From Nitrososphaerota archaeon (GTDB lineage: Archaea; Thermoproteota; Nitrososphaeria; Nitrososphaerales; CADDZS01): a DNA stretch of 8,540 bases. Under the pieces are notes generated by a model, which did no database searches, was not told where the DNA came from, and worked only from the letters and a program-made list of their open reading frames with translations. The position numbers and the translations under genes were made by a program. Below, in pieces: positions 1 to 6,837 of the stretch. The stretch covers positions 1-8,540 of the forward strand of contig JAPCJU010000039.1 of assembly GCA_027886795.1 (NCBI GenBank), given 5' to 3'. How positions within the stretch are numbered: the first letter of the stretch is position 1; every line of letters starts with the position of its first letter.

Positions 1-2241
1 ATTCAGACTTCTCTCAGTCTATCCAAGGGAACAATCGTCTTCGATGTAAACGAGGACAAAGCTCAGGAAGTAGTACTGAGCGAGGCGATGGCTTGTCCTA
101 CTTGCGGCTTCTCACTGGAAGAGCTTTCGCCCAGGATGTTTTCTTTCAACAGTCCCTTCGGGGCCTGCAAGCAATGTCTCGGACTGGGCTATCTGCTTAA
201 CATGGATCCGGACCTTGTCATCCCCGACAAGTCTCTATCAATCTTGGATGGAGCGATAGCCACTATGGGAAGCACCGACAGCTGGTCAATGCAACACCTT
301 GAATCCATCGGACGGAGGTATGGCTTCCGGCTCGACCTTCCCGTTTACAAAATGAAGAAGGAGCAACTCCGAATCCTGCTCTATGGCGCAAACCCGGATC
401 GTGAGACTTCAAGATCCAGATATCACGGTTGGTATCACGGAGGTGAATGGGAGGGAATCTTGCCACAGCTCGAAAGGAGGTACATGGAGACCGAATCTGA
501 ATACATGAAAGAATGGTATTCAAAGTACATGAGCAACCAGCGCTGTCCTTCATGCAAAGGTGAAAGATTCAAGCCGGAGATTCTGGCAGTAACAGTTAAC
601 GAAAAATCAATTTCAGAAGTTTCAAAGCTTTCGGTGAGACAGGGACTTCAATTTTTTTCGAACCTTGAACTCTCAGAAAAAGAGAGAATCATCGCGACCC
701 AGATACTCAAAGAAATCAGGGCACGACTTACTTTTCTGATGAACGTCGGTTTGGACTATCTGACGTTAGACCGAGCGGCTGCGAGTTTATCTGGGGGCGA
801 GGCTCAGAGAATCCAACTAGCGACGCAAATCGGTTCCAGCCTCGTTGGTGTGCTTTACATTTTGGACGAGCCATCCATCGGCTTGCATCAGAGGGATAAC
901 AGGAGGCTCATTGCAACGCTAAAGGCGCTGAGAGACATTGGAAACACGGTACTCGTTGTTGAGCACGACGAAGAGACGATCGTTGAATCGGATTTTGTTG
1001 TCGACCTTGGACCGGGCGCTGGTGTCCACGGTGGTTTCGTGGTCGCCACAGGTACTCCTGAAGAAATAACAAAGAATCCCAATTCAATCACCGGGCAATA
1101 CCTCTCAGGTGCAAGAACAATTCCAGTTCCGGATAGAAGGAGAACTCCATCGTCGAGATACCTTACCGTGAAAGGCGCAAGGGAAAATAATTTGCAGAAT
1201 ATCGACGTACAGTTTCCGCTTGGAATATTTACATGCATAACCGGTGTTTCAGGATCAGGGAAGAGCTCCCTGGTCAATGACATTCTCTACCGGTCTTTGG
1301 CACAACAACTTTACGGGTCAAGGGAAAAGCCGGGCCTTCACGATAAAATCTTGGGGAGCGAAAATATCGACAAGGCGATAATCATTGATCAGTCCCCTAT
1401 AGGAAGGACACCGAGATCCAATCCGGCAACTTATGTGGGACTCTTTACTGACGTCCGAGACCTTTTCACGAAACTCCCAGATTCTATCGCGCGAGGATAC
1501 AAGCCGGGTAGATTCAGTTTCAACGTGAAGGGCGGAAGGTGCGAGGCATGTGAGGGTGACGGCATCATCAGACTGGAAATGCACTTCCTGCCCGACGTTT
1601 ATGTTCCGTGCGAAGTCTGCAAAGGGAAGAGGTACAATCGGGAAACTCTGGAAATCAAGTACAAGGGGAAGAACATTTCAGAGGTTTTGGAAATGACGGT
1701 GGAGGAGGGCCTCCAGTTCTTCGAAAATATACCCAGGGTCCGAAGAAAACTGGAAACATTGAATGACGTTGGACTCGGATACGTTGAGTTAGGGCAGTCC
1801 GCGACGACGCTGTCCGGGGGAGAAGCCCAGAGGGTCAAACTGGCGTCCGAGCTTTCAAAAAGACCGACTGGCAAGACGCTCTACTTGCTTGACGAACCAA
1901 CCACTGGACTACATTTCGAGGATATTAAGAAACTATTGAGCGTGCTTCAACGACTAACTGATGCCGGCAACAGCGTGATTGTGATTGAGCACAACTTGGA
2001 CGTTATCAAGACAGCCGATTGGCTAATCGATCTCGGGCCAGAAGGTGGAGAACGGGGTGGTCGTGTCATCGCCGAGGGAACTCCTGAGGAAGTCGCGGCC
2101 GTAGAAAACTCGTATACGGGACAGTTTCTGAGAAATGTCCTGCGAGGAAAATCGGCGAGCGTGACCCAAGAACGACCGGGGATAAAGGAGGAATTTGTTG
2201 AACCTATCGCCCCAACAAATGATTTCGACCCCTCTGGATAG
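1..2241 (+). CDS. uvrA: Excinuclease ABC subunit A (UvrA), 3' part; 5' end outside window
   Basis: UvrA is the DNA-damage sensor of nucleotide excision repair: a dimeric ABC ATPase that scans DNA and loads UvrB. The frame is open from base 1; the first Met at base 88 is internal. About 746 residues are visible. By alignment of the first CxxC with E. coli Cys253, roughly 220 N-terminal residues, including the first Walker A, are missing. Numbering from base 1, I see zinc-module cysteines C32/C35 and C56/C59, a CPSC pair at 182/185, ABC signature LSGGE at 263-267 and Walker B acid pair D289-E290. The second ATPase has Walker A GVSGSGKSS at 415-423, a four-Cys zinc finger at C514/C517/C537/C540, LSGGE at 604-608, D631-E632 and the switch His664. 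All key residues are intact, so the protein should be active. Its 3' end overlaps uvrC, which suggests an operon. The family call is certain; only the true start is unseen. Confidence 0.97.
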   Translation: MQTSLSLSKGTIVFDVNEDKAQEVVLSEAMACPTCGFSLEELSPRMFSFNSPFGACKQCLGLGYLLNMDPDLVIPDKSLSILDGAIATMGSTDSWSMQHLESIGRRYGFRLDLPVYKMKKEQLRILLYGANPDRETSRSRYHGWYHGGEWEGILPQLERRYMETESEYMKEWYSKYMSNQRCPSCKGERFKPEILAVTVNEKSISEVSKLSVRQGLQFFSNLELSEKERIIATQILKEIRARLTFLMNVGLDYLTLDRAAASLSGGEAQRIQLATQIGSSLVGVLYILDEPSIGLHQRDNRRLIATLKALRDIGNTVLVVEHDEETIVESDFVVDLGPGAGVHGGFVVATGTPEEITKNPNSITGQYLSGARTIPVPDRRRTPSSRYLTVKGARENNLQNIDVQFPLGIFTCITGVSGSGKSSLVNDILYRSLAQQLYGSREKPGLHDKILGSENIDKAIIIDQSPIGRTPRSNPATYVGLFTDVRDLFTKLPDSIARGYKPGRFSFNVKGGRCEACEGDGIIRLEMHFLPDVYVPCEVCKGKRYNRETLEIKYKGKNISEVLEMTVEEGLQFFENIPRVRRKLETLNDVGLGYVELGQSATTLSGGEAQRVKLASELSKRPTGKTLYLLDEPTTGLHFEDIKKLLSVLQRLTDAGNSVIVIEHNLDVIKTADWLIDLGPEGGERGGRVIAEGTPEEVAAVENSYTGQFLRNVLRGKSASVTQERPGIKEEFVEPIAPTNDFDPSG
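2184..2191 (+). promoter_or_regulatory. Shine-Dalgarno of uvrC inside the uvrA coding end
   Basis: The sequence AAAGGAGG lies just before two consecutive TTG codons (2195 and 2198). The spacing from GGAGG to the second TTG is 6 bases, close to optimal. It supports re-initiation or coupled translation of uvrC by ribosomes finishing uvrA, and it argues for a TTG start over the downstream ATG at 2219. Confidence 0.8.
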
Positions 2242-4138
2242 TTTCGACAAGCTGCCGGACAGGCCGGGAGTCTACATTCTAAAAAACTCTGAAGGGAATC
2301 CGGTCTATGTTGGAAAGGCAACGAGCATTAAGGGAAGAGTCCTCGCCCACTTACGTCCTAGATACGATGACCCGATAGGGCAGAGTTTGAAAGACCAGAT
2401 CCAAAGCGCAGACTACATTTTCAATCAGTCGCCACTCGAAGCATTAATTTTAGAGAACGTGCTCATCAAGCTACACAAACCGAAGTACAACATCAGGCTA
2501 AAAGACGACAAAAGCTATCCATACATCAAAGTTTCATCCGATCCCGTCCCAAGAGTCCTTGTAACCAGACGGGTAGAAGAGGACGGATCTCGCTACTTTG
2601 GTCCATATGGAAACGCAAGGGCCGCGAGAAGAACGGTCAAGTATTTGAGAAAGATATTTCCTATTCGCGGTTGTACACTTCCTCTCACCTGGGAAAAAAA
2701 GTTCAAATCTTGCATCGATTATAACATCGGACTTTGCAAAGCTCCCTGCATCTTTGCTGTCACAAAGAACGAATATTTCGACGATGTCAGGAAATTTGAG
2801 CTGTTCCTTGAAGGAAAACTAGTGAAGCTGTCGAAGGTTATGTATGATGAGATGTGGAAAGCTTCCGAGGGCCAGGACTTTGAACGAGCGTCAAAGATCC
2901 GAAACGAAATCAGATCTCTCGAAGCTACCGCCCTAAAGCAACGAATTGTCTTTCCATCCCAAAAAGAGAGAGACAAAGACATCATTACTATCGCCAGGCA
3001 GATCGAGCCAATCGAAAGTCCTGGTAATGCAGAGATAGCCGCCGCTATCGTTTTTCAGGTTAGAGAGGGAAATGTAGTTGGCAGGGAAAAATACATTCTG
3101 GATGTTGTCAATGCGGCTTCGAGCGATTCCGAAATCTTGTCTGCTTTCATAAAGCAACACTATTCGTCCCTCGAGGCTCGGATTGCGAAACAATTTCCGC
3201 ACGAAATAGTGGTGCCGGCGAAGTTAGCTGACTCTGAAGAAATTGAATCTCTTTTGCATGGCTTGATCTCCGCAGAGTTTGCGAATTCTGAAGAGAAGCC
3301 TCTTGATGATGTGAGAGTGGTCGTCGCCTCCGAAAGTGAAGAAAACAGACGTTTGATGAAGCTCGCCCAGGAAAACGCACGCCTTGTATTGAACGAACAG
3401 GAATCAAAGGCCGAGGTTAGGAAGAGGGAAAGGCTCCGGGCACTAAAAGACATCAAAGAAAAACTCGACCTGGACCACATCCCAAGGAGGATCGAGTGTT
3501 TTGATATTTCGAACATTCGAGGCCAGGAAGCAGTTGGCGCAATGACTGTCTTCGTCGATGGCTTCCCGGATAAGAGCCAGTACAGAAAATTCAAGATCAG
3601 AACTGTTACTGGAATCGATGATTATTCAATGATGGCGGAGATGATAAGCAGGAGGTTCAAGAGATTGACCGAGCCAAAGGAATACGGGAAGAGACCTTGG
3701 GCCAACGATCAGCCGGATCTCGTGATTATTGATGGCGGCAGGGGCCATCTAAACGCTGCAATCGATCGAATGCACAGCGACGGAATATTTGGAATCCCTA
3801 CGGTTGCGCTAGCAAAGAAAGAAGAACTGGTTTTCACGCCCACTCGGATGAGGCCAATAAAACTTGCCCGAGACTCGGAAGCCCTCCACATTTTACAGCA
3901 CATCAGGGATCAAGCGCATCGTTTTGGAATTACCTACCACAGGAGATTGCGCTCGAGAAACATTACAAAGTCAAAGCTTGACGAAATTTATGGTGTAGGC
4001 GAAAAGAGAAAACGAAATCTTCTCGCACATTTTGGCTCGGTCGACGCAATCAAACGATCGGGGCCGGACGAAATCGCCCAGGTGGCCAAGATCAGCGAGA
4101 AATTAGCTAATACTATTGTGGAAGCCTTGAATCGCTGA
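2195..4138 (+). CDS. uvrC: Excinuclease ABC subunit C (UvrC), dual-incision nuclease
   Basis: UvrC cuts the damaged strand on both sides of a lesion marked by UvrB. At 647 residues it is slightly longer than the usual ~610. Domains in order: an N-terminal GIY-YIG nuclease (3' incision) with GVY at 25-27, YVG at 38-40 and probable catalytic Glu87; four cysteines C160/C173/C181/C185, spaced almost as in the Fe-S cluster described for E. coli UvrC; a UVR helical pair (~210-244) that binds UvrB; an RNase H-like 5'-incision domain with D437, D475/D476, D513 and H575; and a C-terminal helix-hairpin-helix DNA-binding region (~596-647). Start: the Shine-Dalgarno favours TTG at 2195 or, by spacing, TTG at 2198. 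ATG at 2219 would lose only eight or so residues outside the conserved domain. It overlaps uvrA by about 45 bases, so co-expression is likely. The nuclease residues all look intact. Confidence 0.97.
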   Translation: MLNLSPQQMISTPLDSFDKLPDRPGVYILKNSEGNPVYVGKATSIKGRVLAHLRPRYDDPIGQSLKDQIQSADYIFNQSPLEALILENVLIKLHKPKYNIRLKDDKSYPYIKVSSDPVPRVLVTRRVEEDGSRYFGPYGNARAARRTVKYLRKIFPIRGCTLPLTWEKKFKSCIDYNIGLCKAPCIFAVTKNEYFDDVRKFELFLEGKLVKLSKVMYDEMWKASEGQDFERASKIRNEIRSLEATALKQRIVFPSQKERDKDIITIARQIEPIESPGNAEIAAAIVFQVREGNVVGREKYILDVVNAASSDSEILSAFIKQHYSSLEARIAKQFPHEIVVPAKLADSEEIESLLHGLISAEFANSEEKPLDDVRVVVASESEENRRLMKLAQENARLVLNEQESKAEVRKRERLRALKDIKEKLDLDHIPRRIECFDISNIRGQEAVGAMTVFVDGFPDKSQYRKFKIRTVTGIDDYSMMAEMISRRFKRLTEPKEYGKRPWANDQPDLVIIDGGRGHLNAAIDRMHSDGIFGIPTVALAKKEELVFTPTRMRPIKLARDSEALHILQHIRDQAHRFGITYHRRLRSRNITKSKLDEIYGVGEKRKRNLLAHFGSVDAIKRSGPDEIAQVAKISEKLANTIVEALNR

Positions 4139-4162
4139 GGACGTTGTTGCCTGAAAAGAAGC

Positions 4163-4204
4163 GAAATGAGTGCGCTCGTTTTCATCGATACTTAGAACGT
4201 TTTT
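4163..4204 (+). terminator. Possible uvrC terminator
   Basis: Just past uvrC, arms 4163-4170 and 4175-4182 can form an eight-pair stem with two G-T wobbles around a TGCG loop. A run of five T follows at 4200-4204. The stem is weak and the T run is not adjacent, so this is only a candidate. The rest of the AT-rich spacer before 4338 shows no convincing gene: a 65-codon frame there is Lys/Arg-rich with atypical codon use. Confidence 0.3.
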
Positions 4205-4308
4205 CATGCAACTTTAGATCAATTTCGATAGTTCGGAAAAAGTATTTAGTTTGTTGGACTTTAGGCAAATTGAGATTTGAGAATACATATTACAGGTTCA
4301 CAAATCTG

Positions 4309-4316
4309 AATATATT
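4309..4316 (+). promoter_or_regulatory. TATA-like box for the 52-codon gene
   Basis: The sequence AATATATT is centred about 26 bases before the ATG at 4338. That is the usual distance from box A to the transcription start in archaea, so transcription would begin at or very near the start codon, giving a leaderless mRNA. The surrounding 60 bases are AT-rich compared with the flanking genes. A second AT-rich element at 4282-4292 is an alternative box. Confidence 0.5.
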
Positions 4317-4337
4317 GATCAAGCGAATCAAGAAGGC

Positions 4338-4496
4338 ATGAAGAAGTCTTCAAGCAAAAAGAGTCAGAAAAGATTCTGGTGTATATTGGATGCAGACATT
4401 CATGCGAAAAACGAGAGAGAGGCGGCCAAGGAATTTCTTAGGCTCTATGGAATACATTCCGCAAGCGTTCGCGATGTTCTCGTAGAAGATGTGTGA
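4338..4496 (+). CDS. Small basic protein of unknown function, 52 residues
   Basis: ATG to TGA gives 52 residues: a basic, Ser/Lys-rich N-terminus (1-12), a strand-like stretch RFWCILDADIHAK (12-24), an amphipathic helix rich in Glu, Ala and Lys (25-36), and a second strand-like stretch SASVRDVLVEDV at the end. The beta-alpha-beta pattern suggests a compact cytoplasmic domain. I do not recognise a family and see no catalytic or metal-binding motif; there is a single Cys (residue 15). Support for a real gene: a TATA-like box 26 bases upstream, a plausible secondary-structure pattern, and a hairpin with a pyrimidine-rich tail 50 bases downstream. No Shine-Dalgarno is visible, in keeping with leaderless translation. 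It stands alone between uvrC and a small membrane protein. The gene is probable; the function is unknown. Confidence 0.55.
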   Translation: MKKSSSKKSQKRFWCILDADIHAKNEREAAKEFLRLYGIHSASVRDVLVEDV

Positions 4497-4544
4497 CAAA
4501 ATTATCTCTCAGCAATAACGCACGTTTAGATCCTTCATCATAAG

Positions 4545-4609
4545 ACCAAAGGAGACTTCGCTCAGAAGTCTCTCTTTTGGTATTTTCCAAAACTTCTTTC
4601 TTTTCTCTC
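4545..4609 (+). terminator. Strong hairpin with pyrimidine-rich tail
   Basis: Arms 4545-4558 (ACCAAAGGAGACTT) and 4566-4581 (AAGTCTCTCTTTTGGT) pair along nearly their full length, with a two-base bulge and a short loop. A T/C-rich stretch at 4590-4609 follows. The likely role is terminator of the 52-codon gene. The stem is longer than a simple archaeal terminator needs, so a small structured RNA is another possibility. Confidence 0.55.
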
Positions 4610-4661
4610 TGCAAAATGTGTCAAGAGGAATATCTATGGAACAACATCACTTCTTCCTCAC

Positions 4662-4871
4662 GTGAAAACCTCTCAAATGAGCTTCCTTGTTAACAAAGAT
4701 GTCCTTTCTGTATTCGTCTGGAGTGTCATCCTATCAGGAGTGTTTCTTGTAGCGAGACCCGCTATAGGATTCGCGGCTATCGTTTGTTGCATGTTTTTCA
4801 CGTTCTATCTATTTTCGGACTTTAGCGATGCCAAGGCTACCATTCGTGGAAGCACTGAACGAGTCAATTAG
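4662..4871 (+). CDS. Small two-helix membrane protein, 69 residues, unknown function
   Basis: GTG start at 4662; ATG at 4677 (residue 6) is the alternative. Two hydrophobic helices are visible, about residues 14-31 and 34-53, separated by a tight ARP turn, so this would be a helical hairpin in the cytoplasmic membrane. The short C-terminus (54-69) is polar and mixed in charge, and a Cys-Cys pair sits in helix 2. No family is recognised. A weak TATA-like stretch (about 4628-4636) lies roughly 25-30 bases before the GTG, and a hairpin follows the stop. Against it: short length, a GTG start without a clear Shine-Dalgarno, and no informative neighbour. The hydrophobic pattern makes a real gene more likely than not. 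Confidence 0.5.
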   Translation: MKTSQMSFLVNKDVLSVFVWSVILSGVFLVARPAIGFAAIVCCMFFTFYLFSDFSDAKATIRGSTERVN

Positions 4872-4885
4872 GCTGCCAGCTAGCA

Positions 4886-4925
4886 TATTCCTCAAGTAAG
4901 GAATAACCAGAAAATTCTTTTCTCT
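4886..4925. terminator. Terminator region between convergent genes
   Basis: A perfect 7-bp stem (TATTCCT 4886-4892 / AGGAATA 4899-4905, six-base loop) is followed by a second small inverted repeat (AGAAAA 4909-4914 / TTTTCT 4918-4923) with T/C-rich sequence. It lies between the end of the + strand 69-residue gene and the end of the minus-strand 159-residue gene, so it could end transcription from both sides. Confidence 0.5.
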
Positions 4926-4966
4926 GAAACTCGATATTAGAGATCAGCTTGTAAGTTTCGAACGAC

Positions 4967-5446
4967 CTAGTTTAGAATTACTTCTTCAATCATTTCAGTT
5001 CTCTTAACGGACGTCCGTGTACTTGCTGAAACAATTGTAGAGATTATTGACAACGCTGAGGGCACCATCATGAGATAAAGTATCGTCTTAAAGTCCAGAG
5101 CTAACGTAATCCCCGCACTTGAAACAAATTCTCTGATTATTCCGCCATTTGTAAAAATGTAAATGTAAAAGATCTGGGACACCCCATTTGCGACCGCGGC
5201 AGCGTCACCTATGAACTTGCCCTGAAATACGATCTGAAGGCCGCTGAGCACCGTTATCAAAATTGCGTAAGACAGTAAAAGGCTCTCATTTTCTATCGGC
5301 AATCCGGCAAGATTTCCTCCGGCGTTCTTTAGTAGCAAGTTTGGAATTTCATAGAAGATTGCTAAAGTCAGGAATCCGTAGAATACTGCCATTGCGGTTC
5401 TTGAGACGAGCGCGCTCAAACTCAAGCCTAGAATCTGTCTTGCCAA
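4967..5446 (-). CDS. Multi-pass membrane protein of unknown family, 159 residues
   Basis: Last gene of the minus-strand block. Hydrophobic segments lie at about residues 12-33, 55-74, 83-98 and 121-142, which suggests four membrane helices with a short basic C-terminal tail (residues 143-159). The third segment is the least certain because it holds polar residues. I see no transporter signature, metal-binding motif or enzyme motif. The start is TTG, immediately after the TAA of the upstream 285-residue gene with no base between them; the next Met (residue 19) would cut into the first helix. Zero spacing points to translational coupling and to a partner role with the upstream surface protein. 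No Shine-Dalgarno is visible. The gene is probably real and the product unknown; it may be the membrane base of a small complex with its neighbours. Confidence 0.78.
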   Translation of the reverse strand: MARQILGLSLSALVSRTAMAVFYGFLTLAIFYEIPNLLLKNAGGNLAGLPIENESLLLSYAILITVLSGLQIVFQGKFIGDAAAVANGVSQIFYIYIFTNGGIIREFVSSAGITLALDFKTILYLMMVPSALSIISTIVSASTRTSVKRTEMIEEVILN

Positions 5447-6304
5447 TTACTTGTTCACTGATTCCAATATTTGCGCCAATTGAGAAGAAGATCGAGTTTG
5501 GCTCAAAGTTATTTGCAAATTATAATTTCCATGCGGGAAAGATCCACCCGAGAACTCGCTAGCCGGGATTTTAATCAAGTAAGTTTCACTGTTTTGCCCA
5601 ACCACTAGATTGACGGGACCGGACCCGAAACCATAGTTTCCAGTGGGCTTGTTTGGGATTCCAGTTAGGGTTGCATTTAGCCACAATTGCGCGGTGAGGG
5701 GTGAGAGATTGCCCCAGGAAATTGTCATCGGTAGGAGCAAGAATTGTCCGTCGGAGGAAAGGTTTGCTTGCGAAGTTCCCAGACTTACTGCCAGTGAGCT
5801 CATCACCGGCCCCAAGGTCGAATTTGCGCTCTTCGAGATATTAATTCCGAGAAGGGGAATCATCCTTGCCGCAACGGTCGAGTTGATTGAAAGAATACTA
5901 GAGTTGAACAGCACGCTTTGGAAAGCTCTCGAGTTAGTGATGATCTTTGAAAAATTCAGGCCTACTGATATATTGATACTTTGGGACAGTCCAGGCTTAA
6001 TGAGATATGAACCAGAGTCAAATTCGCCTATTTGAGAGTCGGCTAGGGAAACGCTGCCAAGCAGTTCAAGACTCAGGGGATAGGTCATCTTGTTCGGAAC
6101 TTGAAGACCTGAGATGACAAGCGTCGACCCATTAATCTGGGCGCTAAGCTGATTCTGAGAGTTACTCCCTACGATTGTCGTAAGAGCATTGTACTCTTGA
6201 TATCCGGAATAGGCAGCCGACGACGCAATAGCAACAATCGCAATTATGATAGCAAACGAGACGAGCTTGAACGCCTTTGAGACGAGCGGCGTCTCATTCG
6301 CCAA
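5447..6304 (-). CDS. Membrane-anchored surface protein, duplicated beta-rich domain, 285 residues
   Basis: A short N-terminus is followed by one membrane helix (about 12-32), then some 250 residues that should face outside. The outer part is rich in Ser, Asn, Leu and Ile with alternating hydrophobic residues, typical of beta-sandwich folds. It has no Cys and carries ten N-glycosylation sequons (N58, N111, N117, N134, N141, N155, N161, N181, N199, N210). Residues about 54-115 and 183-248 resemble each other: each runs from a polar strand through a Leu-rich strand to a Gly/Ser-rich loop and a closing strand (SYLIKPG and NLVVGQN regions), so the domain is probably duplicated. The pattern recalls LEA14/WHy-type archaeal proteins, but that is a guess by eye. 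The start is TTG, because TAA directly precedes it in frame and the next Met is residue 73. It sits 40 bases after the 130-residue gene and abuts the 159-residue gene. Confidence 0.85.
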   Translation of the reverse strand: MANETPLVSKAFKLVSFAIIIAIVAIASSAAYSGYQEYNALTTIVGSNSQNQLSAQINGSTLVISGLQVPNKMTYPLSLELLGSVSLADSQIGEFDSGSYLIKPGLSQSINISVGLNFSKIITNSRAFQSVLFNSSILSINSTVAARMIPLLGINISKSANSTLGPVMSSLAVSLGTSQANLSSDGQFLLLPMTISWGNLSPLTAQLWLNATLTGIPNKPTGNYGFGSGPVNLVVGQNSETYLIKIPASEFSGGSFPHGNYNLQITLSQTRSSSQLAQILESVNK

Positions 6305-6324
6305 TTAAAAGGCACGCCCAGCTG

Positions 6325-6338
6325 TTTTTCTAGAAAAA
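6325..6338. repeat. 14-bp perfect palindrome in an intergenic gap
   Basis: TTTTTCTAGAAAAA reads the same on both strands. It lies in the 40-base gap between the 130-residue and 285-residue minus-strand genes, 21 bases before the latter's TTG. It could be an operator for a dimeric regulator, part of a promoter, or a chance AT-rich palindrome. Confidence 0.4.
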
Positions 6339-6344
6339 TAGTGG

Positions 6345-6737
6345 TTAGGAATTCTCGGCTTTAGAAACTTCAAGGACTTGGGTCTGGTTCATTTTACCTG
6401 TAACCTCGACTCCCGAGACAACTCCAACGCCCTTGTCGACTTTGAACGTTACTACTCCAACTCCTCTGTCTATCTTCATAAATTCGACTCCTCTCAACAG
6501 AAACGAAGATCCGACCCAGCCCATAATGCCCAAAAACATCACAACGATTGCTGATTGGACAAGCGAATTTAGACTCGGCACGAAATCAGCGCTTGTCGAA
6601 TTGAAATTGTTCTTTGCCAGTGCGAAATATACCTGGTACACGTCAAATGCGATGAAAAAGGTCGCGGCAAGCATTACGCCGCCAATAATCGTAACGATCA
6701 GACCGGTTGATCCTGATTTGTTAAAGTTGAATTTCAA
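6345..6737 (-). CDS. Two-helix membrane protein with repeated cytoplasmic tail, 130 residues
   Basis: Two membrane helices, about residues 11-33 and 58-80, flank a loop of some 25 residues with one N-glycosylation sequon (N46). The basic N-terminus and the Arg/Lys-bearing region after helix 2 predict that both ends are cytoplasmic and the loop outside. The tail (81-130) holds a near-repeat of eleven residues: IDRGVGVV at 89-96 and VDKGVGVV at 100-107, likely paired beta strands. No family is recognised. The start is TTG at 6737; no ATG occurs before residue 22, inside the first helix. A good TATA-like box lies about 35 bases upstream, giving a leader of about ten bases and no Shine-Dalgarno. 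It is probably the first gene of a three-gene unit with the 285- and 159-residue proteins. Confidence 0.75.
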   Translation of the reverse strand: MKFNFNKSGSTGLIVTIIGGVMLAATFFIAFDVYQVYFALAKNNFNSTSADFVPSLNSLVQSAIVVMFLGIMGWVGSSFLLRGVEFMKIDRGVGVVTFKVDKGVGVVSGVEVTGKMNQTQVLEVSKAENS

Positions 6738-6768
6738 AGTACAGACTGGAGGAAAAAACTCAAATTTG

Positions 6769-6776
6769 TTATAAAT
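6769..6776 (-). promoter_or_regulatory. TATA-like box for the three-gene minus-strand unit
   Basis: On the minus strand the sequence reads ATTTATAA, a close match to archaeal box A. Transcription would start about 25 bases on, near 6747, leaving a leader of roughly ten bases before the TTG at 6737. It lies in the 100-base gap after the 64-residue gene, so the three downstream genes can be transcribed independently of that gene. Confidence 0.6.
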
Positions 6777-6837
6777 CAGTTAAGAGCCCTAAATCCAGTT
6801 TTGAAACCCCATTCGAAGCTACGTACAATTTTCCTGC

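Noticed and set aside
888..1283. Antisense open frame of 131 codons inside uvrA
   Set aside because: It is a shadow of a strongly conserved coding region; the translation is low-complexity Ser/Thr/Pro with no support.
3160..3594. Antisense open frame of 144 codons inside uvrC
   Set aside because: It is the reverse-frame image of the conserved uvrC nuclease region, Ser-rich with no independent signals.
4144..4341. 65-codon + strand frame whose TGA overlaps the ATG of the 52-codon gene (ATGA)
   Set aside because: The overlap looks like coupling, but the translation is Lys/Arg/aromatic-rich, has no ATG, lies in AT-rich spacer and would cover the likely promoter of the 52-codon gene.
5643..6035. 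130-codon + strand frame opposite the 285-residue gene
   Set aside because: The minus-strand frame is longer and has a membrane anchor and sequon-rich beta pattern; the + frame has no start signal or promoter.
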